From Asparagopsis taxiformis (Eukaryota; Rhodophyta; Florideophyceae; Bonnemaisoniales; Bonnemaisoniaceae), in contig JALQPE010002035.1 in NCBI GenBank assembly GCA_030407315.1, positions 1 to 64,000 on the forward strand: a DNA stretch of 64,000 nucleotides, written 5' to 3'. Both the position numbers and the translations under genes were made by a program. A model generated the notes under the pieces. The model was given only the letters and a program-made list of their open reading frames with translations, did not search any database and had not been told where the DNA came from. The first letter of the stretch is position 1, and the number at the start of each line of letters is the position of its first letter. Positions 1 through 11,144 of this stretch are shown here, in pieces.

Positions 1-620
1 CCATTCGAATGTCTTTTTGGTGACGGTTTCCACAATGTCTTTTACCATCCCTTCCTAACCTTAAATCAACTAGACTTGTCATTAATAGCAATTCTGCCTG
101 CCCCATTTCATTCTCTTCCATACATGATAACATGTACAGTTTGCAACTCAAACGCAAACTTTACATGTCCATTTACCACCTTGGTTCTTCCAGGACAAAC
201 AACTGAGCTGCATTCCTATCCTCCTCATCAGACACACACTCACCCAGACACATACAGGCACATTCCCAACCAAACATACAATCTCCCCTCCACTATCAAC
301 TCCCATAAACGAAATAGCCTAGGCTAGCGATGATGAGCTATCTTTGCGTCTCGATAGTAGGCTATTGCAGCTGCAATAGCCCACTATGCAACTCGCAATA
401 GCCCACTATCGAGACGGCAAAGATAGCTACATCACCGTGCAACATACCAAAAAGCTTGTCGCATGACACCCAAATTCACCTCAAAAAAAGATGATAGCAT
501 TTACCGACTCACTTGAAACCCAACCAGAAACCAAACATACAGCAGAACATAGTCCTATCGTTTCTTGCTTGGTGATCCATACTTCTATTCTGCGGAGAAT
601 AAAAGACAACGTCCTACACA
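1..620. other. Flank left of giant transposon, no supported gene
   Basis: No convincing gene is seen. A short plus-strand open frame at 76-327 has low-complexity, CA-rich composition and no recognisable domain. The only structure is the hairpin at 332-433, listed separately. The stretch ends where the terminal inverted repeat of transposon copy A begins at 621. Confidence 0.5.
332..433. repeat. Large imperfect hairpin
   Basis: Arms at 332-368 and 395-433 are reverse complements over nearly their full length, with a few mismatches. They share GCTATCTTTGC and TCTCGATAGT. A smaller perfect palindrome GGCTATTGCAGCTGCAATAGCC lies at the inner edge of the left arm. It could be a foldback element or cruciform; no target-site duplication was recognised. 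Confidence 0.7.
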
Positions 621-654
621 CGTCTGTGTTCTCGGAAATGGACGCGGACGTCCA
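621..654 (+). repeat. Left terminal inverted repeat, copy A
   Basis: Begins CGTCTGTGTTCTCGGAAATG and runs into GACGCGGACGTCCA. It matches the reverse complement of 24311-24344 with two mismatches. Inside it lies a subterminal zone to about 850 rich in GGACGTCC and CTAGTA motifs, which recur at the right end. Confidence 0.8.
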
Positions 655-959
655 CAACCTCTAGTACACCTAGTATTACTAGGCGGACGTCCATGTTCTC
701 CAGTATTTTTGGATGTCCGCCTAGAACCGGACGTCCATGCGGTCTAGTACGTCTAGTATTACTAGGGCGACATTCATTGTTTCTAGTACCACGGATGTCC
801 CCCTCGGGATGGACTTCCGCCATGTCTATGTCCACCTAGGACGGGCGCCGGTTCAGAAATTCAAAAATTTCGACCCCAGAAATTTCTGCCGCCGTGCTCG
901 ACATGGATGTCCGCATCCATCACGGCGACCACTCTATTTTTTCCTTGTCGGTCGACTCC

Positions 960-1930
960 AATTTCGTCTTTAATTTTTTCATCCTCTCGCTCACACCCCC
1001 TTCCTGTTGGTGCTCACCTCCCCCGTACTGTACCTCAAACACCCCCAATACCACTCTAGCACGCATTTTCAGATACCTATCCCCGCTTCCACGGTGCACA
1101 CCTCCATTCCATACCTACTTTTCTGCTCTACCGTACAGATTTCGTATAACCAGTCCTCATACTACCTCAGAATAGGGCAAACACCCCCTATCTCCTCGAC
1201 CATGCTCTCCCCCATCACCTTTGAAACGTATTGTTCTTCAGTACCCTCTCTCCTCTACCCTCAACCCCTCTCCTTCGCCCTCTACACAAACTTCCCCTGC
1301 AGCTTACTCTTCCAAAACCTCTCACTCCCCATCCCGTACCCGACCTGCTCCACCCCTCCCTCCCTCAGCTGCTCCATGCCCCCACGCCATCCGCATCTTC
1401 GATACCGTATACACCACCACCACCGGCCCACGCTCCCGCACTGCGGGGTGGCTCCCCCGCCGTATCCCCAGAAACCTCCCCGCTCTGAAACACATATCAA
1501 CCCCCCACTTCGCACCCTTCCTCCCACTCCCCTCCCTCCCCAAATACAATAACCCCCTTCTTCTCCATCACATCCCCACTCACCACAGCCAGAACAGACG
1601 CCACCCCCTCCCCTTCTTTCTCCTCACTTTCCTAAAAACCCCTCCTCTCGGCGCCTTCAACCGCACCCTCCTACGGTCCCACCTAAACACCTCCTCCGCC
1701 CTCACTACCCCAACACCCCGCAGCGTCTCCCAATCCCCATAATATGCTTGTCGGCACTCCTCTCCGAATCACAATCCATTCTAAACCCGCACTCCGTACA
1801 TTTCCACCTCCCCCTGTACCATCCCAAGATTCCATCCCCCCACAGAACACATCCTCATACCACAGAAGAATTTTCTTCCTCTCATACCTCATCCTTAAAA
1901 CCTCCATCAGCTCCATGTAAATTTCGATGA
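960..1930 (+). other. G-poor, C-rich strand-asymmetric tract, copy A
   Basis: About 970 bases are strongly depleted of G on the plus strand and built of C-rich pyrimidine runs, so the minus strand is G-rich. Several overlapping frames stay open simply because stop codons are rare in such sequence. Copy B carries the same tract with single-base indels (near 1725 here versus 35945 there) that shift the frames, which argues against coding. A role in G-quadruplex or R-loop formation at the element end is possible but unproven. Confidence 0.6.
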
Positions 1931-2214
1931 AAATATTTTCTCTACTATGCAATCTCAAACATGTATGAGCCTATGCCTTTCCGCTTTGTCAACCCTGAAT
2001 ATTGGTACTCATGTATTCATAAAATAGGGCCACCCACATCCCTATCCCGTTCTGCAAGCTTTACAAACCACTAGACGCATACTCCACAACTATACAACAA
2101 ACACTACTCGCTATTTCAGACGACGCGGTACACAAGTAGCGTAGTGTCAACCTTCCGTGACGCCTTCCCTGATGCGTACAAGTGGGAAACACGTCTAGAC
2201 GTATATCAGAACTG

Positions 2215-4200
2215 AGTGCGGGAATTTTCGGCACAGGAGATGCTGGGCCACCAAATTGATTTTTCGGAAATTTTAGAATTTCTGGGCTGGCCAGCAATGC
2301 AATCGAGCTGGACATCCACCGGACGTCCATTTCAGGTTGGTCGCGAGAGGGTGGGGCGGGACCATGATGAAACAAGGACCAAGACCTTTCCCTGACGTGT
2401 TGAGCCTGAAATCGACCCTTCGTGAGACGCGATTTTGGCTTACAGTTGGTGCTAATAGAAGCCAGTGATAGCCCCGATCGGGGCGGCAGCCGGCTCCGGC
2501 TTACAGTTGGTGCTTACAGACGCCAGTGATAGCCCCCGATCGGGGCCGGCGGTCGGTTCCTGGGGCCGTTGTGGCCAAATTAGACACCCTGATTTGAATT
2601 AAAATTTGGGCTATTCTCAAAAACATGCACATGTGAACATGTTTTTGAGATGGGGGTGTGCCGTACGGCACAATCGACCGCCCAAATCGTTGATTTTTGC
2701 AAGATTTTTTGTGCCCGAAATTTTAGAATTTCTGGGCTGGCCAGCAGTGCATCTGAGCTGGACATCCACCGGACGTCCATTTCAGGTTGGTCGTGTGCTG
2801 CCTACATCCACGCATTGCAGAAACTAAGCCAGCGGGTTCACTACTAATACAAAGTACACGGAATATGAGTAACGTGATAGGTGAGTAGTGTTTGTGTTGA
2901 GGGAGTAAGGCGGGACCATTATGAAACACGGAAGAAGATGCGTACCTAGCATAACTTAGGCTTGAAGCCTGGAATCGACCCATCTTTCGGCGCCATTTAG
3001 CCTCACAGTTAGTGCTTACAGAAGCCAGTGATGACCCCGCTCGGGGCGGCGGTCGGTTCCTGGGGCCGTTGTGGCCAAATTAGACACCCTGATTTGAATT
3101 AAAATTTGGGCTATTCTCAAAAACATGCACATGTGAACATGTTTTTGAGATGGGGGTGTGCCGTACGGCACAATCGACCCGCTGAAATCGATGTTTTTTG
3201 CAATATTTTTTTGTGCCCGAAATTTTAGAATTTCTGGGCTGGCCAGCAATGCAATCGAGCTGGACATCCACCGGACGTCCATTTCAGGTTGGTCGTGAGA
3301 GAGCGGGGCGGGACCATGATGGAACAAGGACCAAGACCTGTCCCTGGCGTATTGAGCCTGAAATTGACCCTTCGTAAGACGCGATTTTGGCTTACAGTTG
3401 GTGCTTACAGAAGCCAGTGATAGCCCCGATCGGGGCCGGTGGCCGGTGCCTGGGGCCGTTGTGGCCAAATTAGACACCCTGATTTGAATTAAAATTTGGG
3501 CTATTCTCAAAAACATGCACATGTGAACATGTTTTTGAGATGGGGGTGTGCCGTACGGCACAATCGACCGCCCAAATCGTTGATTTTTGCAAGATTTTTT
3601 GTGCCCGAAATTTTAGAATTTCTGGGCTGGCCAGCAGTGCATCTGAGATGGACATCCACCGGACGTCCATTTCAGGTTGGTCGTGTGCTGCCTACATCCA
3701 CGCATTGCAGAAACTAAGCCAGCGGGTTCACTACTCATACAAAGTGCACGGAATACGAGTAACGTGATGGGTGAGTAGTGTTTGTCGTGGAGGAGTAAGG
3801 CGGGACCATGATGGAACAGGGAAACGATGTCACCCTAGCATAACTTAGGCTTGAAGCCTGGAATCGACCCATCGTTAGGCGCCATTTAGCCTTACAGTTA
3901 GTGCTTACAGAAGCCAGTGATGACCCCGCTCGGGGCGGCGGTTCCGGTGCCTGGGGCCGTTGTGGCCAAATTAGACACCCTGATTTGAATTAAAATTTGG
4001 GCTATTCTCAAAAACATGCACATGTGAACATGTTTTTGAGATGGGGGTGTGCCGTACGGCACAATCGACCGCCCAAATCGATGTTTTTTGCAATATTTTT
4101 TTGTGCCCGAAATTGTAGAATTTCTGGGCGGCCAGGAATGCATCTGAGTTGGACATCCACCGGACGTCCATTTCAGGTGATCGTGTATCGTGCACGTCCA
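2215..4200 (+). repeat. Palindromic-module array A1
   Basis: One half-module (from about 2260) and four full modules. Each full module holds an inverted repeat CTCAAAAACATG / CATGTTTTTGAG followed by the 16-bp perfect palindrome TGTGCCGTACGGCACA, at 2657, 3157, 3547 and 4048. Spacing alternates 500, 390 and 501 bases, so this is a higher-order repeat of about 890 bp made of two unit types. Copy B has one higher-order unit fewer at this site. Frames open across the modules are repeat shadows, not genes. Confidence 0.85.
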
Positions 4201-4452
4201 GCCATTACCAGAAGCAAGTTGGCGATGAAGCACGTATAAACCCAATTGTTCTGCTATTTCTAGCATAGACCATAGAGTCTAGAGATGTGAGGGAATCGTC
4301 CTGGAATCATGCTCCAACCCACTAGGGAATGGACAATCTAGTTTGAAAGCATGGAACGGAAGTGCATTATAGTAGGTTCATAGATTGAAAGTGATAAAGG
4401 AGATGATTATATTCTCGATAATTGTTTGCTAAAGTAGTTGTTGTTAAGATAT

Positions 4453-7400
4453 CTAGCCGTCGGAAAACTGTTCTTCCTCTTCGTCCTCACTATGATAGTG
4501 AACTAGATATCCAGGTTGTCCCGGCAGAAGAGGCACTATCGGGGCCCCACTCCGTGTGTGCATTACATCCTTGCGAGGTTCTGTCGTCTTCATCCGCATC
4601 ATTCCGAGCTGCCCTGTCTTCGGCCTACCATCTTTCTTGACCGGGATGGGAACAACTGTCTTGTGGCGAACATTGACAGGTGCCGGTTGACTTTGCCTTG
4701 CAGACCGGCGCGGAGCATTGGCGATGACTTCTTCTTCGAATCCCAACCGCCTGATGAAACCAAACGAAACATTGTCGGGAATCGGATACGACGCATTCCT
4801 GAAATACGTGTGATACCTCGTTGTCGTGTGTGACACAACTCTGTCGACATGCCCTGCCCCGGCATGTTGTACATGGCCGTGACCGATGAAGACTGAACGT
4901 GGCGGAACGATTACCTTCTTCAGCTTCATCGTCTTGGCGTACATATCTAATTCCAGCGCTTTGGAAAAGACGTACTTGTGGGACCCTGGACACACCCAGA
5001 TAGGGAATGGGTCATCTCCGTTGGCAATAACAAAGTAACCCGGAAGTTGATCTTTGCGGTCGCGAGGAGGAACAGGGAAATCATTGTGTGGGACCTGCCG
5101 AGGACACCCCTTTCCCGTTATCAAAAACCGTCCCCCAGATGCCGGCATGACAAGTTTTTCTCCCGGTAAACCGCACTCCTCCAGCCCTGTCAGCCGGACA
5201 AGGATTCCCAACCACACATCCAGCAGGGCTCGCCGCGTCACAAACTTGAACCGGTCGATATGCGTCTCATCGTTCTCGGCATAGTCAACCAGGCAGTGGC
5301 GCGTAGACGTGAAGCGAGCCCTCCCCTCATTCCGGTTCTTCTCGTCTGTTTCATCGTCCCCCGTATTGACAATGGGACTCCACAGCTGCCGGTTCCCAGG
5401 GTCCTTGTGCACCTGCTCCCCCTCCCACGTTCCCAAAAAGTACCGAAACAATTCCTGGTTAGGAATTTCTTCCATGAGACCCAAGTCAAATGGGAACTTG
5501 TCCGACGCATCTAGGTAGCTTACATCCGCGAAATTGTGCATCACCGTATACCCTCGCTCGTTGATTTCCGTTCGGCAATTGTGGAAGTACGCCATACCAG
5601 TGCCGGCCTCATACGAATCCTTCCAGCTTGTAGACATTCGCGCAACCTGGGCGAAGTCCAGCCTCGAGGGTAGAAACGTCGATGTAGGCTCACACATCGC
5701 CTTGGCAGCCATCTTCCACGCTGCGAAGAACATCGGATAGACGTGATCGATTTCGAATAGCACACGAGCCCGATGTTCTTCCGGAATATGCAGCCCCTCA
5801 AACACAGGGTCCATCGCCACTTGCTTCAAATACCTCACCTCTCTGCCCTCCTCATCGATTTCCACACTCTCCAATAACAACCTGAGCTCAATCGGGGGCA
5901 GACAGCCAACCCTCACCGATGCGATGACATCCGCGGGACGCTGCGCCAGATGATGCCCTTCGGCTCGGTCTTCGAAATCGTCAGGAAGAGACGGCATACG
6001 GTCGTCGAAGAGGAGGTCGTCTTCAGAAGGAGAGTCACGAACGATGTAACCGTCTTCATCGACTTCCACTCCTTCCGGAACAGTGAATGTAATTGTCACT
6101 TCGCGGACCCCCTTGCTTTCGACTTGGCCCTCGTCTGCACCCTGTTTGTCTTCCTCGTCCGAAGCGGTATGGACAGATTCTTGGTTGGAGGGAGTCGCAC
6201 CAGCACGTTGGTTATCTTGGGGGACAATCTCAACGGCAGAATCGGGGGAACGGGCGGAGTCTTCGTCAACCTCATCACCGGAAGCAGTGGCTTGTTGTTG
6301 ATCGGTGGGTTTATCAACAACGGCCTGCTCTTCTTCCCCGGCGGATTGTTGTACCACAACCGGCTCTTCTTCCTCGAGGCGTGTGCTCCCCGTCGAGCGA
6401 AGTCGCTGTGAACGGCGGCGGATGCCATGCGAAGCAGGCTCATGTTCGACATTCCGCTGCTTCTTGTGAGTGAGTCTCACATTGGCAGCAGAAGGGCGGC
6501 GTTTGCGTCGAGCCTTAGTCTTCTTCTTCAATGTCGGATTGAAAAACTCTTTCAAGTTCGTTTCCAAATCCTGTAAACGCGTGGTTCTCCGTCGCATTCG
6601 AACCTCACTGCTCCGGTCGTCCCCTCTATACATTGCAATGGCATTGGTGAGATGCCATTGCAACTCCTTCGGCTGCTTAACCGACCCAATTGCCATCTCT
6701 GTGCTCAGAAATGACTTGCGCATAATACTCTTTGGGCGCCCAAACGCAGCGTACAGAGAATTTGCTATTGCAGTCACGCGACGGACGTATGTATAAAAGT
6801 CGTTCACGTCAAAGCGTCCATCCGGACGTCCGCCATGAGCAGGGTTCAAGTACTCCGAAAGACCACGCAAGACGAAGACAAAGTTTTCTTCCAGCAACTC
6901 GCGCACTATCTTGTGGTCCAGGTGCGTTATCCCAATCTCGTTGCGGCGCTCGGAATTGTTCAGCTCACGCAACACGTCGTCGAGAACAGGATGCTTCAGC
7001 GTTGCTATAGCCAAACGCGTCCACCGCCGAGCCGTGTTCGTCGAATTCATCATCCCCATGAACTGCGCCTCGAACAATGTTCGGATGACATCAGACTCAC
7101 GCAAGTCGCCAGCGTTTTCCACGTTGTTTGCAACAGCAATCGTACGGATGAACTGCTGGATGGACGACAAGATTCGAACCAGGGAGCGCTCCGTCAGTTG
7201 CGTCCCAGTCGTATGGTTCGACTCTGCACTCTTGTGGATGATCTCATGAGGCTGGAGATCACTGTCGTCCTTGCGGCGAAGGTAGTACACATCCAGAGGC
7301 TGAGTAACCCAGCGCAAGCGGTTTGCCTCCTGTGGCAGCTTGGTTCTGTGCATACGGGTGAGGCGCGTGAAGTCATCCGCAATGCTATGCATAGCATTGA

Positions 7401-8385
7401 GACGATGCAGTCCGTCGATCACGGTCACGTTCGCATTGGCATGGAATTTGCCATTCTGGAACAGACGCGTGTCGGCGGACAAATGCGTGTTCTGCGACCT
7501 CAGCACCGTCACAGTGATACGCGAAGAGCTCACATACCCCACCGCCAACATATTGTTGCGCAGGTCCTCCACGTGGTCTTCTTTGACATCGCGAAGGGTC
7601 ACGGCCGGTTCCACTAGCTGCCTCACCAACACAGTCGCTCCTTCTCCGACGTAATCCGACGTCACAAACTTGGGCACCATAATTTGCGTCCCCTGCTGCT
7701 CACGAATGCTTTCCGCCACCTCCGGTTCGTCGTCCACCTCGGTTACGTCCTGCGTAGTAGCTTCGGTGACGTTGGAGCGAGCAGGGTGCTTCGTGCCTCC
7801 ACTGGAGGCTCTGGCAGAGCGAGCAGGGCGCTTCGTGCCTCCCGAAACCGGGACGGAGCGTGCTGGATGCTTCGTACCCCCCGAACCAGTGATTTCGCCT
7901 GCTGGACCGGTACTGGGCATCCGTCCCGAGCTGGCCTGGTTCGTCGCTGCGTTGAAGTTTGACGCTGCAGCAGGGGTACGAATGTCGCTAGAGCCATCCT
8001 CCGCAGCGGGGCGCATCATCCGAGTATCCCAAGGGTAAAACGCCGCGGCGTATGCTCCACCCATCGTCTCCGGCGGTCCCTCGGCGCCATCAAACATGTA
8101 CGGGAACGGGAGGTCCTTGAACTTGTCCTTAGTCGCAATGTTGCGCACGACGATATAGTCGGCCTCGTCGGTTTCCGGCAGCTTGTGGTTGTGCAGCGTG
8201 CGCGGAAGGCCAACATCGCCACCAGCAGTGCTCACCGAAGCCGTCCCAATATGCACAGCCGCACCGTCCACGTCCGCAAACAAGTCGACATCGACGCCGC
8301 GCTTGAGTCCGCGCGACTCCGCTGACGCGCTCACTTGATCGCCGCAAACCGTTGAAAACAAACTGCTGAAATGCGTATCCGCCAT
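4453..8385 (-). CDS. ParB-like/Fe(II)-2OG dioxygenase fusion protein, copy A
   Basis: About 1310 residues from the ATG at 8385, chosen for its good context (CAACCATGGCG) and because the 61 codons upstream look non-coding. Near residues 170-205 there are three copies of GGTK(H/R)PARS. At about 324-328 lies DGLHR in a TVIDGLHRLNAM context, the hallmark of the ParB/sulfiredoxin-fold domain. A basic then acidic linker follows. The C-terminal 250 residues carry a double-stranded beta-helix dioxygenase pattern: HND at about 1100-1102, a distal His in GHVQHAGAGH at about 1171-1174, and Arg in RYHTYF at about 1190, the expected iron and 2-oxoglutarate ligands. The family suggests nucleic-acid base hydroxylation, but the substrate cannot be read from sequence. 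Palindromic-module arrays flank the gene on both sides. Confidence 0.8.
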   Translation of the reverse strand: MADTHFSSLFSTVCGDQVSASAESRGLKRGVDVDLFADVDGAAVHIGTASVSTAGGDVGLPRTLHNHKLPETDEADYIVVRNIATKDKFKDLPFPYMFDGAEGPPETMGGAYAAAFYPWDTRMMRPAAEDGSSDIRTPAAASNFNAATNQASSGRMPSTGPAGEITGSGGTKHPARSVPVSGGTKRPARSARASSGGTKHPARSNVTEATTQDVTEVDDEPEVAESIREQQGTQIMVPKFVTSDYVGEGATVLVRQLVEPAVTLRDVKEDHVEDLRNNMLAVGYVSSSRITVTVLRSQNTHLSADTRLFQNGKFHANANVTVIDGLHRLNAMHSIADDFTRLTRMHRTKLPQEANRLRWVTQPLDVYYLRRKDDSDLQPHEIIHKSAESNHTTGTQLTERSLVRILSSIQQFIRTIAVANNVENAGDLRESDVIRTLFEAQFMGMMNSTNTARRWTRLAIATLKHPVLDDVLRELNNSERRNEIGITHLDHKIVRELLEENFVFVLRGLSEYLNPAHGGRPDGRFDVNDFYTYVRRVTAIANSLYAAFGRPKSIMRKSFLSTEMAIGSVKQPKELQWHLTNAIAMYRGDDRSSEVRMRRRTTRLQDLETNLKEFFNPTLKKKTKARRKRRPSAANVRLTHKKQRNVEHEPASHGIRRRSQRLRSTGSTRLEEEEPVVVQQSAGEEEQAVVDKPTDQQQATASGDEVDEDSARSPDSAVEIVPQDNQRAGATPSNQESVHTASDEEDKQGADEGQVESKGVREVTITFTVPEGVEVDEDGYIVRDSPSEDDLLFDDRMPSLPDDFEDRAEGHHLAQRPADVIASVRVGCLPPIELRLLLESVEIDEEGREVRYLKQVAMDPVFEGLHIPEEHRARVLFEIDHVYPMFFAAWKMAAKAMCEPTSTFLPSRLDFAQVARMSTSWKDSYEAGTGMAYFHNCRTEINERGYTVMHNFADVSYLDASDKFPFDLGLMEEIPNQELFRYFLGTWEGEQVHKDPGNRQLWSPIVNTGDDETDEKNRNEGRARFTSTRHCLVDYAENDETHIDRFKFVTRRALLDVWLGILVRLTGLEECGLPGEKLVMPASGGRFLITGKGCPRQVPHNDFPVPPRDRKDQLPGYFVIANGDDPFPIWVCPGSHKYVFSKALELDMYAKTMKLKKVIVPPRSVFIGHGHVQHAGAGHVDRVVSHTTTRYHTYFRNASYPIPDNVSFGFIRRLGFEEEVIANAPRRSARQSQPAPVNVRHKTVVPIPVKKDGRPKTGQLGMMRMKTTEPRKDVMHTRSGAPIVPLLPGQPGYLVHYHSEDEEEEQFSDG

Positions 8386-8734
8386 GGTTGTTGAGTTGGA
8401 AAGGAAAAGAGATGGTTGACGTTGACGTATTCGAGTGATGTGGATGGTATGTTTCACGTTAAGTTGAAGAATGGTCGTGAACGCCAATCGCTGGAAATAA
8501 TAACACAATACAACCGAAATTTTGTTAGGTACACACCTATCGTGACCGCTGGAATGCAAGACAGGCAATCGAGATGTGAGTGTCCGTTCAGAACGGGCCC
8601 GAGTCGGGCTCTCGAAACCTGACGAGGTGGCGTGAAGCAGGCAGTGTCCTTGATGTGTAATGTGTTAAAATTACAGCTGTCAAGCTAGGCGGCTTTTGGG
8701 GCGGCTGCGAGCACCCCTTTATCCGGGGAACACC

Positions 8735-10690
8735 CTGATTTGAGTTAAAATTTGGGCTATTCTCAAAAACATGCACATGTGAACATGTTTTTGAGATGGG
8801 GGTGTGCCGTACGGCACAATCGACCCGCCCAAATCGTTGATTTTTGCAAGATTTTTTGTGCCCGAAATTTTAGAATTTCTGGGCTGGCCAGCAGTGCATC
8901 TGAGATGGACATCCACCGGACGTCCATTTCAGGTTGGTCGTGTGCTGCCTACATCCACGCATTGCAGCAACTAAGCAGGCGGGTTCACTACTAATATAAA
9001 GTGCACGGAATATGAGTAACGTGATGGGTGAGTAGTGTTTCTGTTGAGGGAGTAAGGCGGGACCATGATGAAACACGGAAGAAGATTTCTCCCTAGCATA
9101 ACTTAGGCTTGAAGCCTGCAATCGACCCATCTTTCGGCGCCATTTAGCCTCACAGTTAGTGCTTACAGAAGCCAGTGATGACCCCGCTCGGGGCGGCGGC
9201 CGGTTCCTGGGGCCGTTGTGGCCAAATTAGACACCCTGATTTGAGTTAAAATTTGGGCTATTCTCAAAAACATGCACATGTGAACATGTTTTTGAGATGG
9301 GGGTGTGCCGTACGGCACAAACGACCCGCCCAAATCGATGTTTTTTGCAATATTTTTTTGTGCCCGAAATTTTAGAATTTCCGGGCTGGCCAGCAGTGCA
9401 ATCGAGCTGGACATCCACCGGACGTGCATTTCAGGTTGGTCGTGAGAGAGTGGGGTGGGACCATGATGGAACAAGGACCAAGACCTGTCCCTGGCGTATT
9501 GAGCCTGAAATTGACCCTTTGTCAGACGCCATTTAGCCTTACAGTTAGTGCTTACAGAAGCCAGTGACAACCCCACTCGGGGCGGCGGCCAGTGCCTGGG
9601 GCCGTTGTGGCCAAATTAGACACCCTGATTTGAATTAAAATTTGGGCTATTCTCAAAAACATGCACATGTGAACATGTTTTTGAGATGGGGGTGTGCCGT
9701 ACGGCACAATCGGCCGCCCAAATCAAGGTTTTTTACAATATTTTTGCTGCCCGAAATTCTACAATTTCTGGGCTGGCCAGCAGTGCATCTGAGATGGACA
9801 TCCACCGGACGTCCATTTCAGGTTGGTCGTGTGCTGCCTACATCCACGCATTGCAGCAACTAAGCAGGCGGGTTCACTACTAATATAAAGTGCACGGAAT
9901 ATGAGTAACGTGATGGGTGAGTAGTGTTTCTGTTGAGGGAGTAAGGCGGGACCATGATGAAACACGGAAGAAGATTTCTCCCTAGCATAACTTAGGCTTG
10001 AAGCCTGCAATCGACCCATCTTTCGGCGCCATTTAGCCTCACAGTTAGTGCTTACAGAAGCCAGTGATGACCCCGCTCGGGGCGGCGGCCGGTTCCTGGG
10101 GCCGTTGTGGCCAAATTAGACACCCTGATTTGAATTAAAATTTGGGCTATTCTCAAAAACATGCACATGTGAACATGTTTTTGAGATGGGGGTGTGCCGT
10201 ACGGCACAATCGACCGCCCAAATCGATGTTTTTTGCAATATTTTTTTGTGCCCGAAATTTTAGAATTTCTGGGCTGGCCAGCAATGCAATCGAGCTGGAC
10301 ATCCACCGGACGTCCATTTCAGGTTGGTCGTGAGAGAGTGGGGTGGGACCATGATGGAACAAGGACCAAGACCTGTCCCTGGCGTATTGAGCCTGAAATT
10401 GACCCTTTGTCAGACGCCATTTAGCCTTACAGTTAGTGCTTACAGAAGCCAGTGACAACCCCACTCGGGGCGGCGGCCAGTGCCTGGGGCCGTTGTGGCC
10501 AAATTAGACACCCTGATTTGAATTAAAATTTGGGCTATTCTCAAAAACATGCACATGTGAACATGTTTTTGAGATGGGGGTGTGCCGTACGGCACAATCG
10601 GCCGCCCAAATCAAGGTTTTTTACAATATTTTTGCTGCCCGAAATTCTACAATTTCTGGGCTGGCCAGTAATGCATTAGCTATGTGCTCT
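8735..10690 (+). repeat. Palindromic-module array A2
   Basis: Five modules in plus orientation, with TGTGCCGTACGGCACA at 8803, 9304, 9693, 10193 and 10581. Spacings are 501, 389, 500 and 388, the same alternating two-unit pattern as array A1. The array lies upstream of both the ParB-dioxygenase gene (minus) and the methyltransferase gene (plus), so it could act as a divergent regulatory or boundary region. It is also one edge of the segment that is inverted in copy B. Confidence 0.85.
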
Positions 10691-11140
10691 AAACCGATTC
10701 TAACAAGCAGAAAGAATCCTCTCCTTCATGACGATGCTCTCGAATTGAGTGCAATGCAACGGACTCCCTCCAGGAGAACGACAAAGCATCGTCTTTTGCA
10801 AGACATTTTCGTACGAAAAATAATCGAAACACATATTTGACTTTAACCTAACAGCTATCGCGAGCACCGTACTCAGCTAAATTTCCTCTGTAATTTCCTT
10901 CCTCCAACCAATCAATAGCCGCTTGGTCACAGGCTTAAAAGCCTTCCACTATTTGTCCTATCCATCGAAGAGGGTTCGATCCAGGCCTTGATGGGTGTGG
11001 AACCCGAGAACTTGAAAATGGAACATATTGCGACAGAGATGAGATGTCATTCTCTTTCGTTTACTTTTTTCTAACAAGATTCTAAACGTCTACGCAGCGG
11101 AACGAACCCAATGTCGTCCGTCCGTTTTCAGCCCGGTGAG
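10691..11140. other. Spacer without recognised gene
   Basis: Unique sequence between the module array and the glycine-type repeats, conserved in copy B (about 47750-48200, inverted). No frame with gene-like composition was found on either strand. Confidence 0.4.
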
Positions 11141-11144
11141 ATGT

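Noticed and set aside
1007..1742. Long plus-strand open frames of 173-181 codons (and 236 codons in copy B at 35438-36148)
   Set aside because: They overlap in several frames within G-poor sequence where stops are rare, and single-base indels between the two copies change the frames.
3016..3561. Minus-strand frame of 181 codons and many similar 60-140 codon frames in module arrays
   Set aside because: Same peptide recurs wherever the palindromic module recurs; no domain, no start context, repeat shadow.
8386..8568. Extra 61 codons at the N-terminus of the ParB-dioxygenase frame
   Set aside because: Non-coding-like composition; the ATG at 8385 has much better initiation context.
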